In this document: positions 54,840 to 64,000 of the stretch, one piece after another | Position numbering within the stretch: position 1 is the stretch's first letter | How the letters are laid out: each line of letters begins with the position of its first letter | NCBI RefSeq assembly: GCF_041296385.1 | Contig: NW_027183804.1 | Coordinates: 4,092,001 to 4,156,000, forward strand | Reading direction: 5' to 3' | Source: Aphelocoma coerulescens | Lineage: Eukaryota > Chordata > Aves > Passeriformes > Corvidae | DNA: 64,000 bases | Translations under genes and position numbers: made by a program | Notes under the pieces: model-generated | What the model was told of the DNA's origin: nothing | The model's database searches: none | The model's input: the letters and a program-made list of their open reading frames with translations, nothing else

Positions 54840-55915
54840 AAGCAGAATGAATGACCTTTCCTAGAAATCACTGAAGGACAAAGGGTGAACATATGGACTG
54901 ATTGAACTCTGGGTTTGGAATAATGCACACCCAGGGAGCCACATGGAAGGAAAGGGCACAGAGGTCTCCAGTGAGTACAACAAGAAATCAGTCACCTACT
55001 GCAGAGTGTGCCAAAGCCAAAAGAAGTGGCCCTTATGCTCTTGTAAAGCCCATGGGTTTGGAGACTCCCCAGTTAATCCAGGGAATCCATTGGCTGACCA
55101 AACAGCTCAAGAGGGTGCTGAAAAAGCTCTCCTTGCACTAATACCTGGCAAAAACTGGAATGTTCTGCAACAGAAACCAGATTCCAGTGATCAGGACAGG
55201 CAGTCAGCCCCAGCAGCGGCAGCTATGGAAAATCCCAGCAGGTGATTGGTAACCCCGTGTGGGCAGGTAATTGTAGCTCCACAATTAATGTAGAACGGAA
55301 CTCAAACATGAGGAAACACATGAGGAAATGGAGAATATGGTGGCCAGTTTACAAAGGCATCCAGTAAGCACAAAGATGGCAAAAAATAATAGATCAGTTG
55401 TTGAGAAAGATGGGATTGGAGTTGAAGGAAGAAGGCTGCCTCCAGGGCTCGTTACATGGGAATCACCAGGTGATTTTGGCCAACTGATTTTGCAGAACTG
55501 CCCAGGCAGAAGGGGGACTGGCACATTTTGGCATTGGTGGATCCTTTTTCTGGATGGCCAGAAGCTTTCCCATGTGGCACCAACAAGACAAGGGAAGGCT
55601 CAGAAGTTTTGCTGAAATGAATATTTAATAGCACTGGGACTAACTCTTGTAAGCCTTAAAAGGTGCATGGTTCTCAACAGATCATTGGGGCTGGACTCGC
55701 CTGTACATCCTTTCCAACCAGGAGATGCGGTGTGCATCAGAACCTGGAATTTTGGAACAATCCAGCCAAAGTGGAAGGGACCATCTCAAGTCCTCCTGGT
55801 AACCTACCCTGCACTCAAGGTAGAAGGAATCAAACTCGGGGTTCATCACATGCGGGTAAAACCAGTGAGCACACATTAAACACAGCAGAAACAAGACTGA
55901 CTGACACCGGGGAGT
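54840..55915 (+). pseudogene. Class I (gammaretrovirus-like) pol remnant: RNase H end and integrase
   Basis: NPLADQTAQEGAEKAL (about 55084-55131) matches the C-terminal helix of RNase H. FWHWWILFLDGQ (about 55529-55560) matches the first strand of the integrase catalytic core. PGDAVCIRTWNF, PKWKGPSQVLLVTYPALKV and GVHHMRVKPV (55700-55880) match the gammaretroviral integrase C-terminal domain just before its end. Everything between these blocks is deleted or scrambled, and they lie in different frames. It continues into the env segment at 55919 as in a provirus, and identifies the class of the env/LTR copies. Confidence 0.75.
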
Positions 55916-55918
55916 TTG

Positions 55919-56530
55919 GGGTTTTACATCAATCCTATTGTTTTAGGTATTGAATAGGATTTTCTAAGGGGATACTATTTATTGGATCTGGATGAAGATG
56001 ATCAATAATTGTGTATTTATAATAATAATAGAAATGATGTTCCTGACTTCTGGGAAGGGAAATGCGGTTTTCAAAGTCAGTGCAAGGTGTTGGCAGATGA
56101 CAGAATGTGACCCCTGTAACAGCTTGTTTGCCAACACCAACCTCTGCAGAAAATCCAGTTCTGTGGGGGAGCTTCAGTCAGCAATTTGACAAAAATCTGG
56201 GAACACATGTGGGAAGGAAATAGCACCCAGGGCACCTGGACAGGGATGGAAGGAGAATATTCCTTACCATGGGCACATCAGAACAATCCTGCTGAGAATT
56301 GTAACATTTCCAAAGCAGATCTGGAAATTACCTCAGGAAATATTGATCAGCTGACAGATTGAACTGATACCCCCTGGAGCTGTCAAATTCCAGCAGTATG
56401 GAATCACCCTCAGACAGGACAATGGGAATGTTTCCAGCCCGTTCAGAGAGGTTTAGACAGTAACTGGTTGGATAAAATTAAAGGATTTGGATTTTCCCTG
56501 ACTGATGGTTGGCCTGACTTTTGCAAAGTC
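55919..56530 (+). pseudogene. Class I ERV envelope remnant, copy B (internally deleted)
   Basis: Nearly identical to 5269-5795 and 6620-6715. About 850 bp present in copy A (5795-6625) are missing, so the end of the surface subunit and most of the transmembrane subunit are gone. The join lies at about 56436-56450. Small differences include an extra G after TCTGTGGG near 56165. Confidence 0.75.
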
Positions 56531-56701
56531 TAACTGGGATCACAGCAATACTTGTGCTTCTGACACTTGCTTTGAGCTGTGTAAAGAACATGGTTGTGAA
56601 AGCAGCTGAGGAACTCGTGGGATGTGAGTAAAGGAGCAGAGTGAGGCTTCTGAAGGCTTGAAGGGAAGAGAAGCTTCACAACCTTCCAAGGGGGGGAAAT
56701 T

Positions 56702-57154
56702 TGCCAGATGAAAAACCGTTTGCACCTGGTGGGTTCATACAATGCTTCTTCTCCAAAAGCCACTGGCCATGGAACCGCACAAGGCTGATTCTGTGGGCAG
56801 CAACCAGCCCAGGTGTGCCAACTTTCACCAGTTCACTGGGCAGTCAGGGCTGGCTTTGGGGTCACCGACCACCAGGGACCCCCAAAGAGACCCCCAGGGC
56901 AGAAGAAGGGATGTGCAAAGGGGTGGGGGAAATATGCAATGATTTTGGGGCAATGATTATCGTGTGTGTGTTTGTGGTGGGACAATCTGGGAATGTGTCT
57001 GTGAACCCAGTCTGCAAACAGGAACATTCCTGAACTCGGCACACACGACTTTGGGAGGGGCTCTCCCCTCGTGCATCCGGCCCAATAAAGAATGCTGCTG
57101 CTTCGTGCTGCGCTGGTGCTGAGGAGGTTTTGTTTCACTGAAGTTTTGGTAACA
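56702..57154 (+). mobile_element. 3' LTR of class I ERV, copy B
   Basis: A 453-bp counterpart of 6881-7334, with a G-rich polypurine tract just before it, TGCCAGATG start, AATAAA at 57084-57089 and GTAACA end. Confidence 0.75.
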
Positions 57155-57179
57155 CCTCTGTGCCTGTGTCACAGAGCCA

Positions 57180-57425
57180 CAGAGCAGCTGTGATGTCAGA
57201 AAGGGGCTGTGTGACATCACAGAGTGGGCTGTGAGATCACAGGGTATTGGTGTGACGTCACAGAGAGGGCTGTGACATCACAGAACAGGCTGTGACATCA
57301 CAGAGTGGGTTGTGACATCACAGATATGGTTTTGATACCACAGGACAGAGGTCTGACATCCTATAGCAGACTATGATATCACTGAGTGGTTGTGACATCC
57401 CAGGGTGGCTGTGTGACATCCCAGG
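57180..57425. repeat. TGACATCACAGAG minisatellite, copy B (contracted)
   Basis: About ten units versus about twenty in copy A. One unit holds the exact palindromic CRE TGACGTCA at 57253-57260. Confidence 0.9.
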
Positions 57426-58006
57426 GGTTGGATGCCATGGCAACCCTCATCAGTTCCAGTTCCCTCAGAAACCCCCCCAGGAGCCATTGCTGCACTCAGG
57501 GTCCGTGGCCACTTGCCCGCAGACCTGTGGCTGCCCTCGGCTGCCATGGCAGCCCTCAGGACAGAGCGGTGCCGGGGCTGGTGCCAGCTACAATTGCACT
57601 GACACTCGCTGATGCCCTCAGGTGCCACGGCAGCGGCCACAGGGACCCGTTCCTCACTTTGGTGCCACGGACACCAACGCTCGGCCCCGCTGCCATGGGG
57701 ATTGGCACGCTCACCTGCACTCAGGGCCCGTGGCCGGGCACTGCTGCCATGGGCACGGGCACGGAGCCCTGGGCCACAGTCGGCTGCTGTAGCCACCAGC
57801 CCAAGGTCCCGTGGCCAGGGCCGGGGCCATGGAAAGGAACCCGTGGAGCCGTGGTGATGGTGGGTGGCCATGGGGTGCTGCTGTGGGCTGGGGCAGAGGG
57901 AATTTCCTTGCCAGGCCTTTCTCTGGGGCTGTGTTTGGCTCTGTGCTGAGCACAGCGTTGCTCACACAGAGATGGTTTTGTTCTTGCTGAGCTTGCACAG
58001 AGCCAC
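57426..58006. other. GC-rich duplicated stretch, copy B
   Basis: Counterpart of 7857-8424 with few substitutions and no recognised gene. It ends at CAGAGCCA, where the sequence jumps to LTR sequence corresponding to 12238. Confidence 0.6.
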
Positions 58007-58290
58007 CCATCAGCTGGGGGAAGCTGTCCCAGCCAAGGACTGCAGAGCCACTCCCGGACACTGGGAATTCCTGCAGCTGCCTCCAGCCACAGCTGAGGCT
58101 CCAACCCCGCTGCGAGAGGGCCCAGCTTTGACAGTGCTGGAGAAACAAACTGACAGCACTTCCAGTGCGGGAACATCTGCTTTCATCCTCCTCTTGGCTT
58201 CCTCCTAAGCCTGGCCAGGGCTCAAGGAGGAGCCAAGGGAGCTGACTTTGACCATACAGCCCCAAACAAGGCCAGATGTCGGATTTCATG
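58007..58290 (-). mobile_element. Fragment of the element 2-type LTR
   Basis: Matches 12236-12528, including GGATTTCATGGCC, which distinguishes the 5' LTR of element 2 from its 3' LTR. It is truncated on both sides by deletions, and no provirus interior is left. Confidence 0.75.
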
Positions 58291-58740
58291 GCCTTGTCCC
58301 AGCCGCCCGCAGTGCCCAGGCCGTGCTGGCCGTGCTCAGAGCTGGGCCCAAAGCTGCCCAGCATTGCTGCCTTTGGGAGCAGAGCAGGAGGGCAGGACAT
58401 GTGCCCAGCCTGCAGCCAGCCATGGCACAGCCACCTCCTCAGCAGCTGCCCAGAGCCCAAAAGCAGCTTGGCAGCCACTGAAGAATTCCCTGCAGCCGCC
58501 CCAGCAAAGGGGGAACCTTTGGTGCCCGGCCAGGCCGTGCCATGCCCAGCTCTGGCAGCATCCCCCTGGCTCTGGACTCACCTGCACACTGGCCGTGGAG
58601 CGTGTCTTTGGAGAAGGTGCCAGAATCAAAGGCCATCATCTTCAGCTGCCGCTGGCCAGCTCCAGGAAGAGGTTGTCGGCCTTGAGCTCGTCCTTGGTGG
58701 CTCCAGCAGCAGCAGCCCCACCTGCTACAGCTTCTCCAGG
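58291..58740 (-). pseudogene. PIM-like intron and catalytic pseudo-exon, copy B
   Basis: Counterpart of 14851-15290. The pseudo-exon ends at a GTGAGT donor (last exon base 58582), with the same frame break and altered HRD and DFG motifs. The text joins LTR sequence at CCTTGTC. Confidence 0.7.
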
Positions 58741-59038
58741 GGCTCCTTCTCCTTCCCTGGAGCCACACCAGGCTCTCAGAGTTCTGCCCAGGGCCCCAGC
58801 CATCAGTGAACCAGACCAGCAAAACCAGGGGGGATGGTGGCCACCAGTGCTTGCCAGAGCAGGCCTCCAGCTCAGCTGCAGCCCAAGAGCTGCGTGTTCC
58901 CTTCTGATGCTCCCTGCCCAGGGCTACAGGCAGGACAAAATCGTCTGCTTTGCTTTGCCACTGATTGCCAAGAGATGTGTGGGGCTGTTACCTGCCAGGC
59001 CCCTGGATCACACTGTGCCCGTGGCTCTCTGCCATCCT

Positions 59039-59145
59039 CTAGGGCACATGAACACCCTGCAGCCAAGGGGCACTGAAGAGCTCTTCCAAGGACGGCCTGT
59101 CCAAGGGCTGCATGGACAAGCACCTCTTTAGAACATCCTGGCACT
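59039..59145 (-). pseudogene. PIM-like kinase last exon, orphan copy B
   Basis: A 107-bp exon encoding [20 protein letters not shown] to GVHVP-TAG, acceptor AG at 59147-59146. The preceding intron 4 sequence runs to about 59400 and stops at the exon 4 donor, as in the inverted copy at 51760. No other exons are present. Confidence 0.8.
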
Positions 59146-59664
59146 CTGGGCACAGAAAGCAGAAACCACCAGGCAGCTGCAGAAGGATCCCGCCCGCTTT
59201 GCCCCCCGTTCCCATGCCCAGGCCATGCTGGCTGTGCCCAGAGCTGGGCCTAAACTTGCCCATGGATTCTGGGCTTTGGAGGGCAGCAGGAGAGCAGGAC
59301 ATGTGCCACCTCCTCAGAGCTGCCAGAGCGGGATGCTCCTGAGCCCGCTGCTGGCTCCCAGCACTGCTATTCCCCCCGTGCCACAGAGATGAGGGATCCA
59401 CACAAAAGGAACCAGACCAGGAGCCCACACTTTCAGTGCCTGCCAGAAATGGGTCTCATTTTGCTCTGCATTCCTTTCCTAGGAGAGGTTATCTATTAAA
59501 AACAAGAGAAAAAAGAAAAGAACCAGAAAAGTATGAGAGATAAAAACAAACCCCAAATGTGGAGTGAAAAGTCTTCTGCAACTTTGGATTCAGAGGGAAT
59601 TGATATTTTTGAAAAGAGAACTCAGTTATTTACCTTTTATTTTTTTGTTTCATTCAGTACTCAC

Positions 59665-59790
59665 ATTGTTTTCCTTCCTTCCTTCCTTCCTTCCTTCCTT
59701 CCTTCCTTCCTTCCTTCCTTCCTTCCTTCCTTCCTTCCTTCCTTCCTTCCTTCCTTCCTTCCTTCCTTCCTTCCTTCCTTCCTTCCTTCC
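59665..59790. repeat. (CCTT)n tetranucleotide array
   Basis: About 31 uninterrupted CCTT units at the left edge of cassette copy 3. It is the inverted counterpart of 51366-51472. Confidence 0.95.
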
Positions 59791-60047
59791 CTCACAAGCC
59801 ACTTCTCACCCCATTGAAGGGGTGCAAAGCAGCAGGATCCCCTCCCAATTGGGGTCCCCTCACCCTCCCAAAATGTGGGGACTTCGCCTCAGTCCCACAA
59901 ATTGCGGGGGGTTTACAGCACCTTCCCCAAATTCACTGCAACCTCCCAGAAACAACTTAGAGGCCCCAAATATGTCAAAAAACAGAAGGATCCTCCCCAG
60001 AAGCAGATCCTGGTTTTCTTCCCTGGAGTGCCCCACTCCAAGTGCCC

Positions 60048-60112
60048 AAACCACCCCATCCCATCCCATCCCATCCCATCCCATCCCATCCCATCCCATC
60101 CCATCCCATCCC
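60048..60112. repeat. (CATCC)n pentanucleotide array, copy 3
   Basis: About 11 CATCC units, shorter than in copies 1 and 2. Confidence 0.95.
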
Positions 60113-60960
60113 ACCCCTCCTGGACACCAATTCCCCTTCTGTGGCTCCTGACTCCCCACAGCCGGGCCTTGGGGCTGACGGATCGAGCCATTTGGGGCTG
60201 CCATCGACACATTGGGGCTGGCATTGAGTTTATTGGAGGCACCCGCTCAATCCCTCCATCCCAAATGGGAGCTTGGAACCTCTCCTCAGCCCTTGCTGTG
60301 CCCATGGGCTCACCTCAAGTCCCAAAATGAGAGCCAGGGCCCCACAGCCCATTCAGAACCTCTCAACATTGCCAGAAACAGCAGCATCCTTCCCAAAATG
60401 GGCTCCCCGCATCCCTGACAATAGGTCCCCCTTCCAAGTACCAGAGCCCCCCTCTCAGAACCCCTCCCGAAGCATTGGGGGGACCCCAAAACTGCCTCAG
60501 GAACGGGACATACCCTGACATCCCTTCAGGAATGGGGGATACCCCAGAACCCACTCAGCAACGGGGTCCCCCCGGCCTCATCATGCGCAGCCTTCAGCTG
60601 GCTCAGCCAGAGCCCATCCCGCCCTCAGCAGCCCCAGCCCAGCCCAGCCCTCCTGGGCAGGAAGCCCCAATGGCCGAGCCGGCCTGGGACACTTGCAGGG
60701 ATGCGGGGGCAGCCGCAGCTTCTGGGGCCAGCCTGTGCCAGGCCCTGAGCGCCCTGCCAGGGAACCATTGCTGCCCCACATCCCATCTCAGCCTGCCCTC
60801 GGGCAGCGGGAAGCCGTTCCCTGGGGCCTGGCCCCGCAGGCCCTTGGCAAGAGTCTCTCTCCCCCAGCAATTGCTGCTCCTCCCTGCTGCGGGGCCCGAG
60901 CTGCAAGTTGATTTTCTGCCGCTGGCCCCGGCCCAGCCCCGAGCCAGGGCCAGCACCTTG

Positions 60961-61370
60961 CCCTGGAGCTCTGCGGGCGCTGCGTTTGTGCGGCCGCAGC
61001 GCAGCGGCCGCAGCTCGGAGCTGCCCTTTGTGTCCCCGCCGGCAGCTGGCAGAGCTGGCGGGGCCGGGCCAGGGCCGGGCCAGCCCCGGCCTTCCCGGCT
61101 CTGCGACACAGCGGCGGCAGCCCCAGCCTTCCAGCCCTGCACACGCTCCCACACAAGCGTCCAGAGCCGCGGCCACGCAACGCAACTGACCGGCCGCTGA
61201 CCCCCCAGCCTGGCCTGATGGCCATTCCTCTGCCCACACCTCGGCCAAGCTCCCCTTGGCCACCTCCTGAGCCACAGTGCCACAGACAAGTGCCACATAC
61301 AGCTACAGAGCTCTGCCCGGAGCTGGCAGGGAACGTTCATTCAACAGAAAAACCACCAAGAAAAAGAGAA
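60961..61370. other. 410-bp segment present only in cassette copy 3
   Basis: Homology to copies 1 and 2 is interrupted between CCAGCACCTTG and AGAACTGCCCCC. The extra DNA is CpG-rich (GCGGCCGCAGCGCAGCGGCCGC) in its first part and A-rich (CCACCAAGAAAAAG) at its end. No coding motif or clear target-site duplication. The A-rich end suggests, but does not prove, retroposition. Confidence 0.65.
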
Positions 61371-62393
61371 CTGCCCCCAGCAGAGCTGTTCCCTCCTGCA
61401 GTAGTTACACCTGCACACCCACAGCGCCTGAGACTGCAAGCAATGAGCATTCCCTGGGCACATGTGCAGCCCAAGCAGCTCGAGGACAGCCTTGCAGCAG
61501 GACTGCTCTCAGCTGAGCCAAAAAGGCCCCTCTGGCAGCTGCAGGGCCATTGCAAAGGGCAAGGGCCAGAGCCTGGGCCCACGGGGGAGGAAAGGGCTCT
61601 GAATTCCCCTGCCCTGGCACAGAAACCCTGTTCCCAGGCTGCTTCCCACACAGGATTCCTCTGCAGGACTGCGGAAAGCTGAGAGGCAGCTCTGGCTTCT
61701 CCACTTTTCCTGTGCTAAAGCTGCCTGGCAGAAGAAATGGAGGGACAGCTCTGGTGGCACAATCCCTCCCGGCCCAGGGCACAGCGCTGGGAAGGTCTTT
61801 CCGTGCCGAGGCTTTGCTGCGGCCAAGGAAAGCTCCTGGCTCAGGGTCACCTTTCCTGCTGGGCCAGACCCCCCGAGTGGCCCAGCAGCAGCAGAGAATT
61901 CCAGCACAGCCCCGGCACGGGCAGGGCGGCCCTGGGCGGGCTGCGGGAGCCGGCAGCACCTGAGCTCAGAGCAGCTGAGCCCGGGGGCTCTTGGCCAAGG
62001 CCGAGGCCCAGCGAGCATTTCTCAGGTCGCAGGGCGGCCTGGAAAGGTGCTGGGGGGGATCATTCACCCCCCAGTGCGGTCCCAGTGGCTCCCAGGATTT
62101 CCATGTCCGTGCTCCCAGCGCTGCTGCCAGCCCTGATCCGTGGGGATGGGAATGTCCCGCTCCCTTCCCGGGGCAGGCTCACACCTGAGCCAGGTGTGCA
62201 GGGCAGGACCTTGCCCTGAGCCCAAGCCCTGTCCCCCCTGCAGGATCTGCTTCCCATCGGCCTCTTCCTCCTGCGGCCCCAAGCCCAGCTCGGTGCTGAA
62301 CGAAGGGCGCTGGGCCGGGGTCATCCCCCGGCGGGGGCTGCGCACCCCCTCTGCCCCCTCCCCAAATTCCCTCCCGGGGCAGCAGGGGCTGGC

Positions 62394-62560
62394 TCAGGAG
62401 CCCTGTGGGCAGGGAAAAGGGGGTGACACCGGGATGGGGGGGTCACACACGCTCTGGGGGGACACACACGGCCCCTGGGGACCCCCCTCACCTTCTCCTG
62501 CAGTGCCAGGAAGATGAACCCCAACATGGAATCCCCGATCCCCAGCAGCATCTTGGGGTG
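62394..62560 (-). pseudogene. MHC class II beta transmembrane and last exons, copy 3
   Basis: On the minus strand PKMLLGIGDSMLGFIFLALQ EK ends at 62492 with a GTGAGG donor. The last exon GGC TCC TGA is at 62402-62394. GVGG of the other copies is GIGD here, so a charged Asp sits within the membrane segment. Confidence 0.6.
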
Positions 62561-62879
62561 TGGGGTCTGGTGGCAGTTTTGGAGTCTGGGGAAGAGGCCC
62601 TAAAACCCCCTCCCAGCCCTACAGCCACTCCCAGACCCCTCAAACCACCCCACAGCTCCTGGCCAGGACTCCCCCAACCACTCCCTGCATCATAAATGAC
62701 CCCAAGAACCACAAAATTCTCTCCAAGCCACACAGCCCAGCCAAGATCACCAAAAGTCTCTCAGAGACCACCCTAAAAGGCCCCTCCAGGAACCACAAAT
62801 GCCCTCAAGAGACACAAAAGCCCCTCCCAGTCCCCCAAGGAGCCCCCCAGACCCCCTCCCACCCCCCATGGCATCGACC

Positions 62880-63095
62880 AGGACAGGCTGGGGGACAGGA
62901 GCATCCACAGCCCAGAGCAGCTCAGGCACTTCAGCAGCGATTTGGGCACTTTGGACGTCACACTCCAAAGGGAGAGACGCAGGGCAGGGACTGGGACAGA
63001 CAACCAGAATTCCTGTAGAATAGGTGGGCTCAGGTGGACACGTTCTGACAACACAAGTACAAGATTGTGGCCCCAGTCTGCCTGGCTTCACAGCC
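62880..63095 (+). pseudogene. MHC class II beta-1 domain exon remnant, copy 3 (opposite strand)
   Basis: Plus-strand RAAQALQQRFGHFG and GRDWDRQPEFL are followed by a stop in the helix (the codon after FL is TAG), then text homologous to VDTF in another frame. It is more decayed than copies 1 and 2. Confidence 0.55.
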
Positions 63096-63224
63096 CCACA
63101 ACACTCAGATCCTCCCGAATATTCCTCTGAACCCCAAATTCAACCCCAAATTCCGGTAAAATGGTGCCGCTTTAGATCTCTTTGTTTAATTTCTTTATTT
63201 CTACCCCAATTTTGGTTGTTTCAG

Positions 63225-63310
63225 TGGGATTAACACAGAAATTACATAGGCTGCAGAAGATCTCCAAGATCATCCAGGGTTGCTTGATACCACCAGAAAA
63301 AACAATTGGA
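63225..63310 (-). mobile_element. CR1 LINE 3' fragment, copy 3
   Basis: ATAGGCTGCAGAAGATCTCCAAGATCATCCAG-like text (core AAGATCATCCAGGGTTGCTT), the counterpart of 27105-27205. Confidence 0.7.
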
Positions 63311-63594
63311 CAGAGCAGATGAAAATTTTAGAGGGTAAAGGTAAAAAATCAGCTCTTCCCAATGAATTTCCAGTGTTGATCTGAGTCCCGATGGATGTTC
63401 CGGCCCCTGTGTTCATCCAGGTGCCTACAGGGATCCAGGAGAACGTGGAGAGCACCAGCCAGGGGTCTTCCCAACACAGATCACAGGGAATGTGGGTCAC
63501 CAGGGCTCTGCCAAACGTGGCTCCTCTGATGGGATATGGAGTTGGAGCAGAGGACAAAGCTCTTCCCGCAGTCGGGGCACTCGCAGGGCTTCCC

Positions 63595-64000
<406 letters not shown>

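Overview
The window reads as nuclear DNA of a bird, most likely a songbird. The evidence is a CR1 LINE 3' tail, an intact five-exon PIM-like kinase of the passerine multicopy type, an OR14-type (gamma-c-like) olfactory receptor pseudogene, a C2H2 zinc-finger gene with the [15 protein letters not shown] leader exon I associate from memory with passerines, avian-style MHC class II beta exons, and decayed endogenous retroviruses (ERVs). The species cannot be fixed from the sequence. No tRNA, rRNA, CRISPR or bacterial features were seen.

Layout. 1-3941: plus-strand ERVL-like provirus (LTR end, tRNA-Ser primer site, gag, protease, RT), cut at RT by a minus-strand LTR with a tRNA-Val primer site (3941-5264). 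5269-7334: class I env plus 3' LTR, then a TGACATCA minisatellite. 8653-12736: minus-strand ERVL-like provirus with paired LTRs, integrase, dUTPase and env-TM remnants, then CR1. 14851-18081: PIM pseudo-exons and an intact PIM-like kinase gene (minus). 19101-22657: another ERVL-like pol, env TM and LTR. 23964-31280: cassette copy 1 with a zinc-finger gene (4 fingers) among MHC class II beta exon remnants. 31281-42604: spacer with minisatellites, the olfactory receptor pseudogene and an AT-richer gene-poor stretch. 42605-51360: cassette copy 2, inverted, with a 7-finger gene. 51366-54485: PIM remnants, tandem repeats and a pyrimidine tract. 54840-59145: second copy of the class I ERV, minisatellite and PIM pseudo-exon block, reduced by internal deletions. 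59791-64000: cassette copy 3, running off the window in its zinc-finger exon.

Overall this is a segmentally duplicated immune-type region. Three copies of one MHC II beta/zinc-finger cassette, two of them inverted relative to each other on both sides, and three copies of PIM 3' ends are separated by ERVs and simple repeats that often sit at the junctions. Intact coding capacity that I can support: one PIM-like kinase (422 aa) and two complete zinc-finger proteins (212 and 296 aa), plus a third cut by the window edge. The MHC, olfactory receptor and ERV sequences are broken. ERV reading frames are described only as they stand.
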